From Allofournierella_A excrementavium (lineage in GTDB: Bacteria > Bacillota > Clostridia > Oscillospirales > Ruminococcaceae), in contig DWVE01000027.1 of assembly GCA_019120375.1 (NCBI GenBank), positions 62,001 to 126,000 of the forward strand: 64,000 bases of DNA, in the 5' to 3' direction. How positions within the stretch are numbered: position 1 is the stretch's first letter; the number at the start of each line of letters is the position of its first letter. The notes under the pieces were generated by a model that was not told the origin of the DNA, made no database searches, and saw nothing but the letters and a program-made list of their open reading frames with translations. This document shows positions 47,802-55,418 of the stretch, piece by piece. A program made the position numbers and the translations under genes.

Positions 47802-50081
47802 ATGAACGAACATTTGCGCGCTCTGCGCCTGCGCCGCCGGCTGGAAGAGGCGGGCCCCGTTCTGTGGCAGATGGCGGCGGGCATCGGCGGATTCTCCCTG
47901 GCGGCGGGAGGCGTTTTCGGCGGGCTGCATCCCTTCGGCCTGTCGCTGGTGCTGGGGGTGGGGCAGAGCTGGGTCCAGAGCGCCGCCGCGGGCGCGGCGC
48001 TGGGCTACCTCGCCCTGCTGGACCCGGTGGACAGCCTGCGCTGGCTGGCGGCCCTGGCCTCGGCGCTGGCGGGGCGCTGGCTCTTCCGCACCACCTTCTG
48101 GCCCGCCGCCGCGGCGGGCTGCGGCACTTTGCTGCTGGTGCAGCTGATGCTCTCGATGGCGGGCCTGTCCACCCCGGCGGCGGCCTTCGCCACCCTGGGG
48201 TCCGCCGTGCTGGCGGCGGCGGGAGGCTTCGCGCTGGCAAAGACCGCCAAGGCCCGGCCCCGTCCTGCCGCCCCGCTGGCGGGACAAGCCTTCCCCCTGG
48301 CGATGCTGGCCCTGCCCGCCCTCTGCGCCCTGCCCGCCGGCCCGCTGCAGCCTGCCGCTGCGGTGCTGGCGGCGGCGGGCCTGTGGCTGGCCTACCGGGG
48401 CCGCGTGCGGGACTGCGCCGCCCTCTGCGCGGCGGGGGCGGTGATGCTCACCGCCGCCGACCCGGACCTGGCCTTTGCGGGCCTGGGGGTGACGGCGGGC
48501 TGCCTTGCCGCTGCCTTCCTCACCCCCGGCGAGCGGATGGGCAGCGCTGCGGTGTTTCTGGGCACTTCGGTGCTGTGCAGTCTGGCCGCACCCTCCCCGG
48601 AGGCCCTGCTGGGCTTTCTGGCCAGCGCGGCGCTGGCGGAGGCCGCCTTCTTCGCCCTGCCCCGCCGCTGGCTGGCGGCCCTGCCCGGTCAGGCGGAGCC
48701 GGTGACCGAGAGCGCCGCCCGTCCCCGGGTGGCCAGCGCCGTGGGCCAGCTGGAGCATGTGGCCCAGGCTCTCACCGGCATCGCGGACACGGTGGACAGC
48801 GTCTACAAGACCCTGCCCAAAAAGGGGGAGAGCTACAACTGGGTGATGGACCACGTGGCGGAAGAGCTCTGCCGCAGCTGTGGCCAGCGGGAGCGCTGCT
48901 GGGTGGAGCACTACTCCGACACGGTGGACGGCTTTCTGCGCCTCAAGCCCATCCTGGAACAGCAGGGCCGGGCGGCGCTGGAGCAGCTGCCGGGGCAGTT
49001 CTGCCGCTGTGTGCACCCGGTGGAGCTGTGCAGCGCGGCGGGGCGGGCCTACACCCTCTACCGCAGCCGGCGGGAGAGCCGGGTGCGGGCCCAGGCGATG
49101 CGCAGCGCCCTCACCGAGCAGTACACCGCCATGGCCCAGGCGCTGGGCCAGATGGCGGGCCAGCTGGGGCAGACGGTGGCCCCCGACGAGGGCAAGACCG
49201 CCCGCCTTTCGGCGCTGCTGGCCTCCCTGGGACTGGAGCCGCTGGAGGCTCAGCTGGGCTACGACGCCTCCGGGCGGCTGCGGGGCACCGTGAGCGTGAG
49301 CCGCACCACCTTCTCCGACGAGGAGCTGGCGGAATTGAGCAAGGAAGCCTCGGCCATCTGCCACCGGGCGCTGGCTCCCTTTGTGGTGGACCACACCGGC
49401 CCCGTCACCACCCTCACCCTCACCGAGAAGGCGGTGTATGACCCGGTATTCGGGCTGGCGGCCCACCCGGCCAAGGAGGACGCCTGCGGCGACGCGGTGC
49501 AGCAGTTCTGCGACGCGTTCGGCAGCGCCCACCTTCTGCTCTGCGACGGTATGGGGGTGGGGCGGCCCGCCGCCATCGACGGCACCCTGGCCTGCACCCT
49601 GGCGGCAAAACTGCTGAAAGCGGGCTTTGCCGCCGAGAGCGCGGCCCGGCTGGTGAACGTGGCGCTGGCCCTCAAGAGCGACGAGGAGAGCGCCGCCACC
49701 CTGGATCTGGTGAGCGTGGACCTCTACACCGGGCGGACCAGCCTCTACAAAGCCGGGGCCTGTCCCACCTTTGTGGTGCGGGGCGGCAAGGCCGAGCCGG
49801 TGGAGGCCGCGGGCTTGCCGGTGGGCATCCTGAGCAGCGTGGTGGGGGAGGGCCGCACCCTGACCCTCCACGAGAAGGAGCTGGTGGTGCTGGTGAGCGA
49901 CGGCGCGCTGGTGGACGGCCCCGGCTGGATCTGCCAGCAGCTGGAACTCTGCGCCGCCATGGGCAGCACCCCCGCCGAGATCGCCCGCATCCTGGCGGAC
50001 ATGGCCAAAGGCCGGGCCAGCCGCAGCGCCCGCCCGGACGACATCACCGTGGCGGTGCTGGCGCTGGAAAAAGCCGTGTGA
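47802..50081 (+). CDS. spoIIE: Stage II sporulation protein E (SpoIIE) phosphatase
   Basis: 759 residues. N-terminal half with about 10 TM helices (about 20-310), a cytoplasmic linker with Cys pairs (CRSCGQRERC, FCRCVHPVELC), and the C-terminal PP2C-type phosphatase (about 540-759: LLLCDGMGVGRPAA, then SDEESAATLDLVSVDLYTGR, LVSDGALVDG, RPDDITVAVL). In sporulation it dephosphorylates SpoIIAA and so releases SigF in the forespore. Length is slightly short of the Bacillus 827. GGAGGAAG site. Its presence implies sporulation capacity or its remnant. Confidence 0.93.
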   Translation: MNEHLRALRLRRRLEEAGPVLWQMAAGIGGFSLAAGGVFGGLHPFGLSLVLGVGQSWVQSAAAGAALGYLALLDPVDSLRWLAALASALAGRWLFRTTFWPAAAAGCGTLLLVQLMLSMAGLSTPAAAFATLGSAVLAAAGGFALAKTAKARPRPAAPLAGQAFPLAMLALPALCALPAGPLQPAAAVLAAAGLWLAYRGRVRDCAALCAAGAVMLTAADPDLAFAGLGVTAGCLAAAFLTPGERMGSAAVFLGTSVLCSLAAPSPEALLGFLASAALAEAAFFALPRRWLAALPGQAEPVTESAARPRVASAVGQLEHVAQALTGIADTVDSVYKTLPKKGESYNWVMDHVAEELCRSCGQRERCWVEHYSDTVDGFLRLKPILEQQGRAALEQLPGQFCRCVHPVELCSAAGRAYTLYRSRRESRVRAQAMRSALTEQYTAMAQALGQMAGQLGQTVAPDEGKTARLSALLASLGLEPLEAQLGYDASGRLRGTVSVSRTTFSDEELAELSKEASAICHRALAPFVVDHTGPVTTLTLTEKAVYDPVFGLAAHPAKEDACGDAVQQFCDAFGSAHLLLCDGMGVGRPAAIDGTLACTLAAKLLKAGFAAESAARLVNVALALKSDEESAATLDLVSVDLYTGRTSLYKAGACPTFVVRGGKAEPVEAAGLPVGILSSVVGEGRTLTLHEKELVVLVSDGALVDGPGWICQQLELCAAMGSTPAEIARILADMAKGRASRSARPDDITVAVLALEKAV

Positions 50082-50092
50082 CAAAAAGCAAA

Positions 50093-50134
50093 GCGCCCTT
50101 CCGGGGCCCCTGCGGGCCCGGAGGGGCGTTTTTT
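50093..50134 (+). terminator. Terminator of spoIIE
   Basis: GCGCCCTTCCGGGGCCC pairs with GGGCCCGGAGGGGCG around CTGC, with one bulge, followed by T6. Confidence 0.88.
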
Positions 50135-50257
50135 GCGTCTGCGGCCATGGAGAAGGCGGCAGGGTCCGCCGCGCCGCGCAGAATGACCGCCCTGCCGCCG
50201 CGGTGGGCAGCTTTCCGCCCTGCCTTTGAAAAAATTGTGAAAAGGGGTGCGCGGGGG

Positions 50258-50307
50258 TTGCAATTATCTTCTACATCGTGTAGGATTAAATCAACGACAA
50301 GATGTAG
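50258..50307 (+). promoter_or_regulatory. BlaI-type promoter and two operators
   Basis: TTGCAA (50258-50263), 17-bp spacer, TAGGAT (50281-50286). The perfect dyad CTACA-TCG-TGTAG (50271-50283) overlaps the spacer and -10, and an imperfect copy CGACAAGATGTAG (50295-50307) follows. TACA/TGTA dyads are the BlaI/MecI recognition element, so the operon is probably autorepressed. Confidence 0.82.
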
Positions 50308-50325
50308 AAGATGGAGGCGAAAGAA

Positions 50326-50697
50326 ATGAAACTCTCCGACGCGGAACTGGAGATCATGGAAAAGGTCTGGGAGCTGGGCGCGCCGGTCACGGCGGCGCAG
50401 CTCACCGAGCGGATGGCGGAAAAGGGCTGGAAGCCCTCCACGCTGCTCACCTTCCTGGCCCGCATGGTGAACAAGGGAGCGCTGGAGGTGGAAAAGCGCG
50501 GCAAACAGAACGTCTACCGGGCACTGGTGAGCGCGGAGGATTACCGGGCCCAGGCCGCCCGGGAACTGCTGGGCCGCTATTACAGCGGCAGCGTCAAGAG
50601 CATGGTGGCCGCCCTGTACGATGGAAAGGGCCTCTCCGACGGGGAACTGGCGGAACTGCGGGCCTGGCTGGACGAGGAGGTGAAAGGCCGTGAATGA
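50326..50697 (+). CDS. BlaI/MecI/CopY family repressor
   Basis: 123 residues. Winged helix KLSDAELEIMEKVWELGAPV with WKPSTLLTFLARMVNKGAL (recognition helix) and the wing EKRGKQNVYRALVSAEDYR; dimerisation region at 85-123. The family protease-cleavage region (Asn-Phe in BlaI) is not obvious at the usual place. ATG at 50326 is preferred over 50311 because GGAGG (50313-50317) is 8 nt upstream. Operon with the M56-M23 gene, whose start overlaps this stop by 8 nt. Confidence 0.93.
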   Translation: MKLSDAELEIMEKVWELGAPVTAAQLTERMAEKGWKPSTLLTFLARMVNKGALEVEKRGKQNVYRALVSAEDYRAQAARELLGRYYSGSVKSMVAALYDGKGLSDGELAELRAWLDEEVKGRE

Positions 50698-52204
50698 ACT
50701 GTTCTACTCTCTGGTGCTGCCCCTTTCGGCGGCGGGCGGGCTGGCGGTGCTGGCCTGTCTGGCTCTCTCGCCGCTGCTGAACAAGCTGCGGCCTGCCGCC
50801 CGGACAAGGGCGCTGGCGGCAGCCTTCCCCTTCTTCCTGGTGCCGGCGGGGCCGGTGCTGGCGCTGCTCTTCACGGCAAAGCCCGCCCCGGTGGCCGCGC
50901 CCCTGGCTCCGGTGGGCCGGGCGCTGGATGCGGCGGCCCGCGCCGCTCAAAGCGCCGCCCCGGCGGTGCTGCCCACCCAAACTGCGGCTCCAGCTGCCAC
51001 GCCGGACCCGGCGGCCCTGGTGCTGGCGGCGCTGCCCTGGGTCTGGGCCGCGGGGGTGGCGGCCTGCACCATGTGGCAGATGGGCCGGTATCTGTGTTTC
51101 TGCCGTGGGCTGCAAAGGCTCTCCGCCCCGGTGGGAGGGGAGCGGGACGCCCTGTGGCAGGAAGTGTGCGCCCAGGCGGGCGTGGCCTGTGCGCCCCGGC
51201 TGCGGGCCTGCCCCGGCCTTGCGGGCCCGGTGATGACCGGCCTTGTGCGCCCGGTGCTCTATCTGCCGGAAGGAATGCCTCTGGCCCGGCTGGAACTGGC
51301 CCTGCGCCACGAGGCGGCCCATCTGAGCCGGGGCGATCTGTGGGCCAAGGCGCTGGTGCGCTGGTGCTGCCGGCTGCACTGGTTCAACCCCCTGTGCGCG
51401 CTGCAGGAGGGGCGCTGGAGCCGGGCCTGTGAATACGCCTGTGACGAAAAGGCCGCCGCGGGGCTGGGCGAAGCCGACCGCCGTGCCTACGGCCTTCTGC
51501 TGCTGGACGCGGCTCAAAGCCGCCCCCTGCCCGCCGGCGCGGCGGGCCTGGGCGGTCCGAAAAAGGAGATGAAGGCCCGTCTGGCCGCCCTGCTGCACCC
51601 GGCGGCCCCCAGCCGCCGCCTCACCGTGGCCGTGGCCGCTGCGCTGATCGCCACCCTCTGCCTTACCGTTTGCGTGGCGGCGGGCTTCTCCGCCTCCGAC
51701 GCGCCGGTGAGTGCCCCGGTGAGCAGCGCCGCGCCCCAGCCGCTGGCGGGCGCGTCCGCCTCCCAGAGCGGGGGCGAAGCAGACAGTGTGCCGCCCGCCT
51801 CCCAAAGCACTGCAAAGGCAGACGACGCACTGCAAGCGGATGGCTTTATCTGGCCGGTGCCGGAATATACAGAGGTCACCCGCTGGAAGAGCGACTACCA
51901 CAAGGGGGCTGACCTGAAAGCGCCCTACGGCAGCGAAGTGCTGGCCATGGCGGCGGGCACCGTGACCATGGCCCAGTGGCATTACAGCTACGGCAACGTG
52001 GTGGAGGTCGACCACGGCAACGGCCTTTCCACGCTTTACAGCCATATGAGCAGCATTGATGTGGCGGTGGGGGACGAGGTGGCCCAGGGCCAGCAGATCG
52101 GCGCGGTGGGTTCCACCGGCAACAGCACCGGGAATCACTGCCATGTGGAGGTCCGCCAGGACGGCGCGCTTCTGGACCTGCACGACTACTTCCCCGATGC
52201 CTGA
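50690..52204 (+). CDS. BlaR1-like M56 protease fused to an M23 peptidase
   Basis: 504 residues. Residues 1-130: TM helices at about 5-25, 43-62 and 106-125, then the M56 zinc protease motif HEAAH (207-211) with CEYACDEKAA as third-ligand region; fourth TM near 308-330. After a Ser/Ala/Pro linker (about 335-385), residues 390-504 are an M23 (LytM-type) peptidase: HKGADLKAP (His404, Asp408), DHGNGLSTLYSHMSSIDVAV, and NHCHVEVR (His483, His485), all zinc ligands present. So the outer beta-lactam sensor domain of BlaR1 is replaced by a peptidoglycan-cleaving domain. Likely senses cell-wall state and cleaves BlaI; possible direct wall hydrolase too. Coupled to blaI. Confidence 0.9.
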   Translation: MNELFYSLVLPLSAAGGLAVLACLALSPLLNKLRPAARTRALAAAFPFFLVPAGPVLALLFTAKPAPVAAPLAPVGRALDAAARAAQSAAPAVLPTQTAAPAATPDPAALVLAALPWVWAAGVAACTMWQMGRYLCFCRGLQRLSAPVGGERDALWQEVCAQAGVACAPRLRACPGLAGPVMTGLVRPVLYLPEGMPLARLELALRHEAAHLSRGDLWAKALVRWCCRLHWFNPLCALQEGRWSRACEYACDEKAAAGLGEADRRAYGLLLLDAAQSRPLPAGAAGLGGPKKEMKARLAALLHPAAPSRRLTVAVAAALIATLCLTVCVAAGFSASDAPVSAPVSSAAPQPLAGASASQSGGEADSVPPASQSTAKADDALQADGFIWPVPEYTEVTRWKSDYHKGADLKAPYGSEVLAMAAGTVTMAQWHYSYGNVVEVDHGNGLSTLYSHMSSIDVAVGDEVAQGQQIGAVGSTGNSTGNHCHVEVRQDGALLDLHDYFPDA

Positions 52205-52220
52205 CCGCGAAAACGCAAAA

Positions 52221-52248
52221 AAAGACCGCCCCACCGGGGGCGGTCTTT
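52221..52248. terminator. Bidirectional terminator
   Basis: AAAGACCGCCCC / GGGGCGGTCTTT with a short loop, T5 on the plus side. Between the convergent M56-M23 and aldolase genes. Confidence 0.92.
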
Positions 52249-52270
52249 TTGGTTCAATGGGAAGAGAGGC

Positions 52271-53134
52271 TTACGCCTTGTTCACGCTGCCGAACAGCTC
52301 CATCTTCTCCTTGACGGTGGCCTTGATGGCCTCAAAGCCGGGCAGCAGCAGCTTGCGGGGGTCATAGCCCTTGCCCTGCTGGTCCTTGCCGGCCTCGATG
52401 TACTCGCGGGTGGCGGCGGCGAAGCTCAGCTGGCACTCGGTGTTCACGTTGATCTTGGACACGCCCAGGCTGATGGCCTTCTGGATCATGTCGGCGGGGA
52501 TGCCGGTGCCGCCGTGCAGCACCAGGGGGATGCCATTGGTGGCCTCGTGGATCTTGTCCAGAGCGTCAAAGTCCAGGCCCTTCCAGTTGGCGGGGTACTT
52601 GCCGTGGATGTTGCCGATGCCGGCGGCCAGGAAATCGATGCCCAGGTCCGCGATGCGCTTGCACTCGGCGGGGTCGGCCACTTCGCCGGCGCCCACAACG
52701 CCGTCTTCCTCGCCGCCGATGGAGCCCACCTCGGCCTCCACGGAAACGCCCATCTCATGGGCCAGTTTCACCAGCTCGGTGGTCTTGGCCACGTTCTCGT
52801 CGATGGGGTAGTGGCTGCCGTCGAACATGATGCTGGAGAAGCCGGCCTCCAGGCAGGCCTTGGCGCCTTCGTAGCTGCCGTGGTCCAGGTGCAGGGCCAC
52901 AGGCACGGTGATGTTCAGGGTCTCCACCATGGCCTTCACCATGGCGGCCACGGTCTTGTAGCCGGTCATGTATTTGCCCGCGCCCTCGGACACGCCCAGG
53001 ATCACCGGGCTGTTCAGTTCCTGCGCGGTGAGCAGAACGGCCTTGGTCCACTCCAGGTTGTTGATGTTGAACTGACCCACGGCATAGTGGCCGTCACGGG
53101 CCTTTTTCAGCATTTCAGTAGCGGAAACTAACAT
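52271..53134 (-). CDS. fba: Class II fructose-bisphosphate aldolase
   Basis: 287 residues. Zinc site HLDHG (82-86), EAEVGSIGGEEDG (substrate loop), VLHGGTGIPADM and KINVNTECQLSF are family marks. Glycolysis/gluconeogenesis, cleaving fructose 1,6-bisphosphate to DHAP and G3P. Single gene with a rather conserved codon use (GGC/CTG dominated), implying high expression. Tagatose-bisphosphate activity cannot be excluded. Confidence 0.95.
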   Translation of the reverse strand: MLVSATEMLKKARDGHYAVGQFNINNLEWTKAVLLTAQELNSPVILGVSEGAGKYMTGYKTVAAMVKAMVETLNITVPVALHLDHGSYEGAKACLEAGFSSIMFDGSHYPIDENVAKTTELVKLAHEMGVSVEAEVGSIGGEEDGVVGAGEVADPAECKRIADLGIDFLAAGIGNIHGKYPANWKGLDFDALDKIHEATNGIPLVLHGGTGIPADMIQKAISLGVSKINVNTECQLSFAAATREYIEAGKDQQGKGYDPRKLLLPGFEAIKATVKEKMELFGSVNKA

Positions 53135-53202
53135 ATTTATGACCTCCGATCGTTTGGATGGGATGCAATCCTAAAACAGTATACCCCATCGGACGGACAA
53201 AA

Positions 53203-54048
53203 TCAATCGCCGCGGCGCGGTTTTGCGCTTTTTTTGTCATTTGCGCCCCGGGGAAGGCTGGCCCTGGCATAATCGAAGATGAACTGCTGGGCAATGCCCT
53301 GATAGGGCCGGCAGCACACCGGCGCGCCCCGGGGGAAAAGCCGCGCCATCGCCCGCTTCATCCACACGTCCATGGGCACCACGCTCCAGCGGGAGAGGCT
53401 GTAAAGCAGCACGCAGTCCGCCACCTTGGGCCCCACCCCCTTCACGGTCATCAGAAGGGCCCGGGCCTCGGCGTCGGGCAGGGCGGCCAGCGCCGCCTCG
53501 CTCACCTGGCCCGAGGCCACCTTCCGGGCCGCGTCGATGAGATACTCCGCCCGCCAGCCCGCCCGCAGAAAGGCAAGGTCCTCCGGCTCCCGCGCGGCCA
53601 GCACCTCCGGCGCGGGGAAGGAGTAAAGCCCCTCGCCCAGCTTTTCCCCCAGCCCTTCGCACAGCCGCCCGGTGATGGCCGCGATGCGGGGGATGTTGTT
53701 GTTCTGGCTGATGATGAAGCAGCACAGCGTCTCGAAAAAGGGCTGGCGCAGCACCCGGATGCCCGGGCTGTGCTCCACGCACACCGCAAGCCGCTTGCTG
53801 CCCGCGCAAAAGCGCTGCAGCAGGGCAGGGTAGTCCATGTCCAGAGCAAAGTAGCTTTCCCAGAAGGCCCGGTCCTCTTCCTGTGCGCCTTCCAGGGTCA
53901 GCACCGTGCCCTCCATGCGGGCAGTCACCGCCCGCCCGGCGGTCACACCGGCCCATCCGCCGCCCTCCAGCGGCCGCCACAAAAAGGTCTGCCCGCAGCC
54001 AAGGGTGGCGTCCAGGTCCAGCCCGCGGGTGTTTTCAAGCAGCAGCAT
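53203..54048 (-). CDS. 8-oxoguanine DNA glycosylase/AP lyase (OGG type)
   Basis: 281 residues, OGG1-like. N-terminal LDLDATLGCGQTFLWRP, helix-hairpin-helix-GPD segment TVKGVGPKVADCVLLYS with the catalytic Lys, and VVPMDVWMKRAM with the catalytic Asp. Removes 8-oxoG opposite C and nicks the strand. ATG at 54048 follows AAAGGAGA; longer starts to 54114 lack a site. A minus-strand promoter TTGACT-17-TATCGT is at 54114-54086. Confidence 0.92.
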   Translation of the reverse strand: MLLLENTRGLDLDATLGCGQTFLWRPLEGGGWAGVTAGRAVTARMEGTVLTLEGAQEEDRAFWESYFALDMDYPALLQRFCAGSKRLAVCVEHSPGIRVLRQPFFETLCCFIISQNNNIPRIAAITGRLCEGLGEKLGEGLYSFPAPEVLAAREPEDLAFLRAGWRAEYLIDAARKVASGQVSEAALAALPDAEARALLMTVKGVGPKVADCVLLYSLSRWSVVPMDVWMKRAMARLFPRGAPVCCRPYQGIAQQFIFDYARASLPRGANDKKSAKPRRGD

Positions 54049-54085
54049 GGCGTCTCCTTTCAATAAAGATGTGTTCCTGCTTTGT

Positions 54086-54114
54086 ACGATAGCGGCCAAA
54101 GGACCCAAAGTCAA
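54086..54114 (-). promoter_or_regulatory. Promoter of the OGG gene
   Basis: On the minus strand TTGACT (54114-54109), 17-bp spacer, TATCGT (54091-54086). Confidence 0.6.
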
Positions 54115-54239
54115 GGCCGCGGGGACAGACCGGCGGGAGGTAAATTAAGAGAAAAAAGGGGCAAAATCCCTGTAAAAACCGTCGAAATTCCAATATTGAC
54201 AGGCCGTTTATAACCCCTTGTTTACGGAAAAACTTTCAA

Positions 54240-54371
54240 CAACGCTGTGGAAAACCGGGTTGAAAACCCGGAGGGCTGTGGAAAAAGTGCCCCGGACAGG
54301 CCGTTTTTTAACATTTTCCACAGAGTTTTCAACATGTGGAAAGTTAAAAACAGAATTACGGTGTGTATAAC
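54240..54371. promoter_or_regulatory. DnaA-box cluster
   Basis: Within the 557-bp gap 54049-54605, five sites match or nearly match the DnaA box TTWTNCACA: TTTTCCACA in reverse at 54246-54254 and 54277-54285, forward at 54314-54322, CTTTCCACA in reverse at 54335-54343, and TTATACACA in reverse at 54362-54370. A perfect inverted repeat CCGGGTT / AACCCGG lies between the first two. The flanking 54181-54240 is AT-rich. Confidence 0.7.
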
Positions 54372-54605
54372 GGTCTTTACAAAGGGGTTGGCGCGGTTTC
54401 TACCGCCAAAGATTCTGTATAAATTTTTGCAAGAATGTCCAAAATCCCGCCGGGGCATGCCCGCCGCCGGGCGGCGGCGTCGAAAGGGGCCGAAACTTTG
54501 TGCCAAACACTGGCAAAACCCGCGGCGGGGTGGTATACTTTTTTTGTATGCATAACGGTGAGAAAAACGGCGGCTTCTGCCGCTTTTGACAAAAAAGGAG
54601 TAATC

Positions 54606-55382
54606 ATGCGCAACAGCCCTGAAAAACACGACAGCGGCGCTCTGGAGCAGAGCCTCGTCTACGGCAAGAACCCGGTGACCGAACTGCTGAAAAGCGGCGC
54701 CGGGGTGGACACTGTGCTGCTCAGCGAAGGCCTGCCCGACGCGGTGGCCTCCTACTACACCGCCCTTGCCAAGCAGGCGGGCGCGGTGGTCAAGCGGGTG
54801 CATCCCAACAAGCTGCGGCTGAGCTGCGGCACCGACAGCCACCAGGGCGTGGCGGCCTATGCCTCTTCCATCACCTACGCCAGCCTGGAGGACCTGCTGG
54901 CCGCCGCCCGCGAAAAGGGCGAAGCGCCCTTCCTGGTGCTGGCCGACGGGGTGGAGGACCCCCACAACCTGGGCGCGGTCATCCGCTCGGCGCTGCTGTG
55001 CGGGGCCCACGGCGTGGTCATCCCCAAGCGGGGCGGCGCGGCGGTCACCCCCACGGTGCTGAAAAGCAGCGCCGGGGCGGCGGCCCGTCTGCCGGTGGCC
55101 CGGGTGGCCAACATCGGCGAGAGCATCCGCCGCCTCAAGGAGCAGGGCGTGTTCGTCTACTGCGCCGACATGGACGGCCAGCCCCTGGAAAAAGCCGACC
55201 TCACCGGCCCGGTGGCGCTGGTGCTGGGCAGCGAGGGCAAAGGCGTCAGCCCGCTGGTGCGCAAACTCTGCGACGGTGCGGTGAGCCTTTCCATGGCCGG
55301 GCGCGGCACCGGGGTGGACAGCTTCAACGTCTCGGTGGCGGCGGGCATCATCCTCTACGAGATCGCGCGGCAGCGCCGCTGA
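54606..55382 (+). CDS. rlmB: 23S rRNA (guanosine2251-2-prime-O)-methyltransferase RlmB
   Basis: 258 residues. SPOUT motif 1 DPHNLGAVIRSALLCGAHGV, motif 2 ALVLGSEGKGVSPLVRK, motif 3 SFNVSVAAGIILYEIARQR. An N-terminal substrate-binding extension (VYGKNPVTELLKSG) is present as in RlmB. Methylates G2251 in the P-loop of 23S rRNA. AAAAAAGGAG site before the ATG at 54606. A promoter ending TATACT is near 54535. Confidence 0.94.
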   Translation: MRNSPEKHDSGALEQSLVYGKNPVTELLKSGAGVDTVLLSEGLPDAVASYYTALAKQAGAVVKRVHPNKLRLSCGTDSHQGVAAYASSITYASLEDLLAAAREKGEAPFLVLADGVEDPHNLGAVIRSALLCGAHGVVIPKRGGAAVTPTVLKSSAGAAARLPVARVANIGESIRRLKEQGVFVYCADMDGQPLEKADLTGPVALVLGSEGKGVSPLVRKLCDGAVSLSMAGRGTGVDSFNVSVAAGIILYEIARQRR

Positions 55383-55418
55383 ACACATACGCCCCACAAG
55401 GCATGGAGGGATCGACAA

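Noticed and set aside
54240..54371. DnaA-box cluster considered as the chromosomal origin
   Set aside because: No dnaA, dnaN, rnpA or rpmH gene is near and only a limited AT-rich stretch is present; kept only as a regulatory or titration site.
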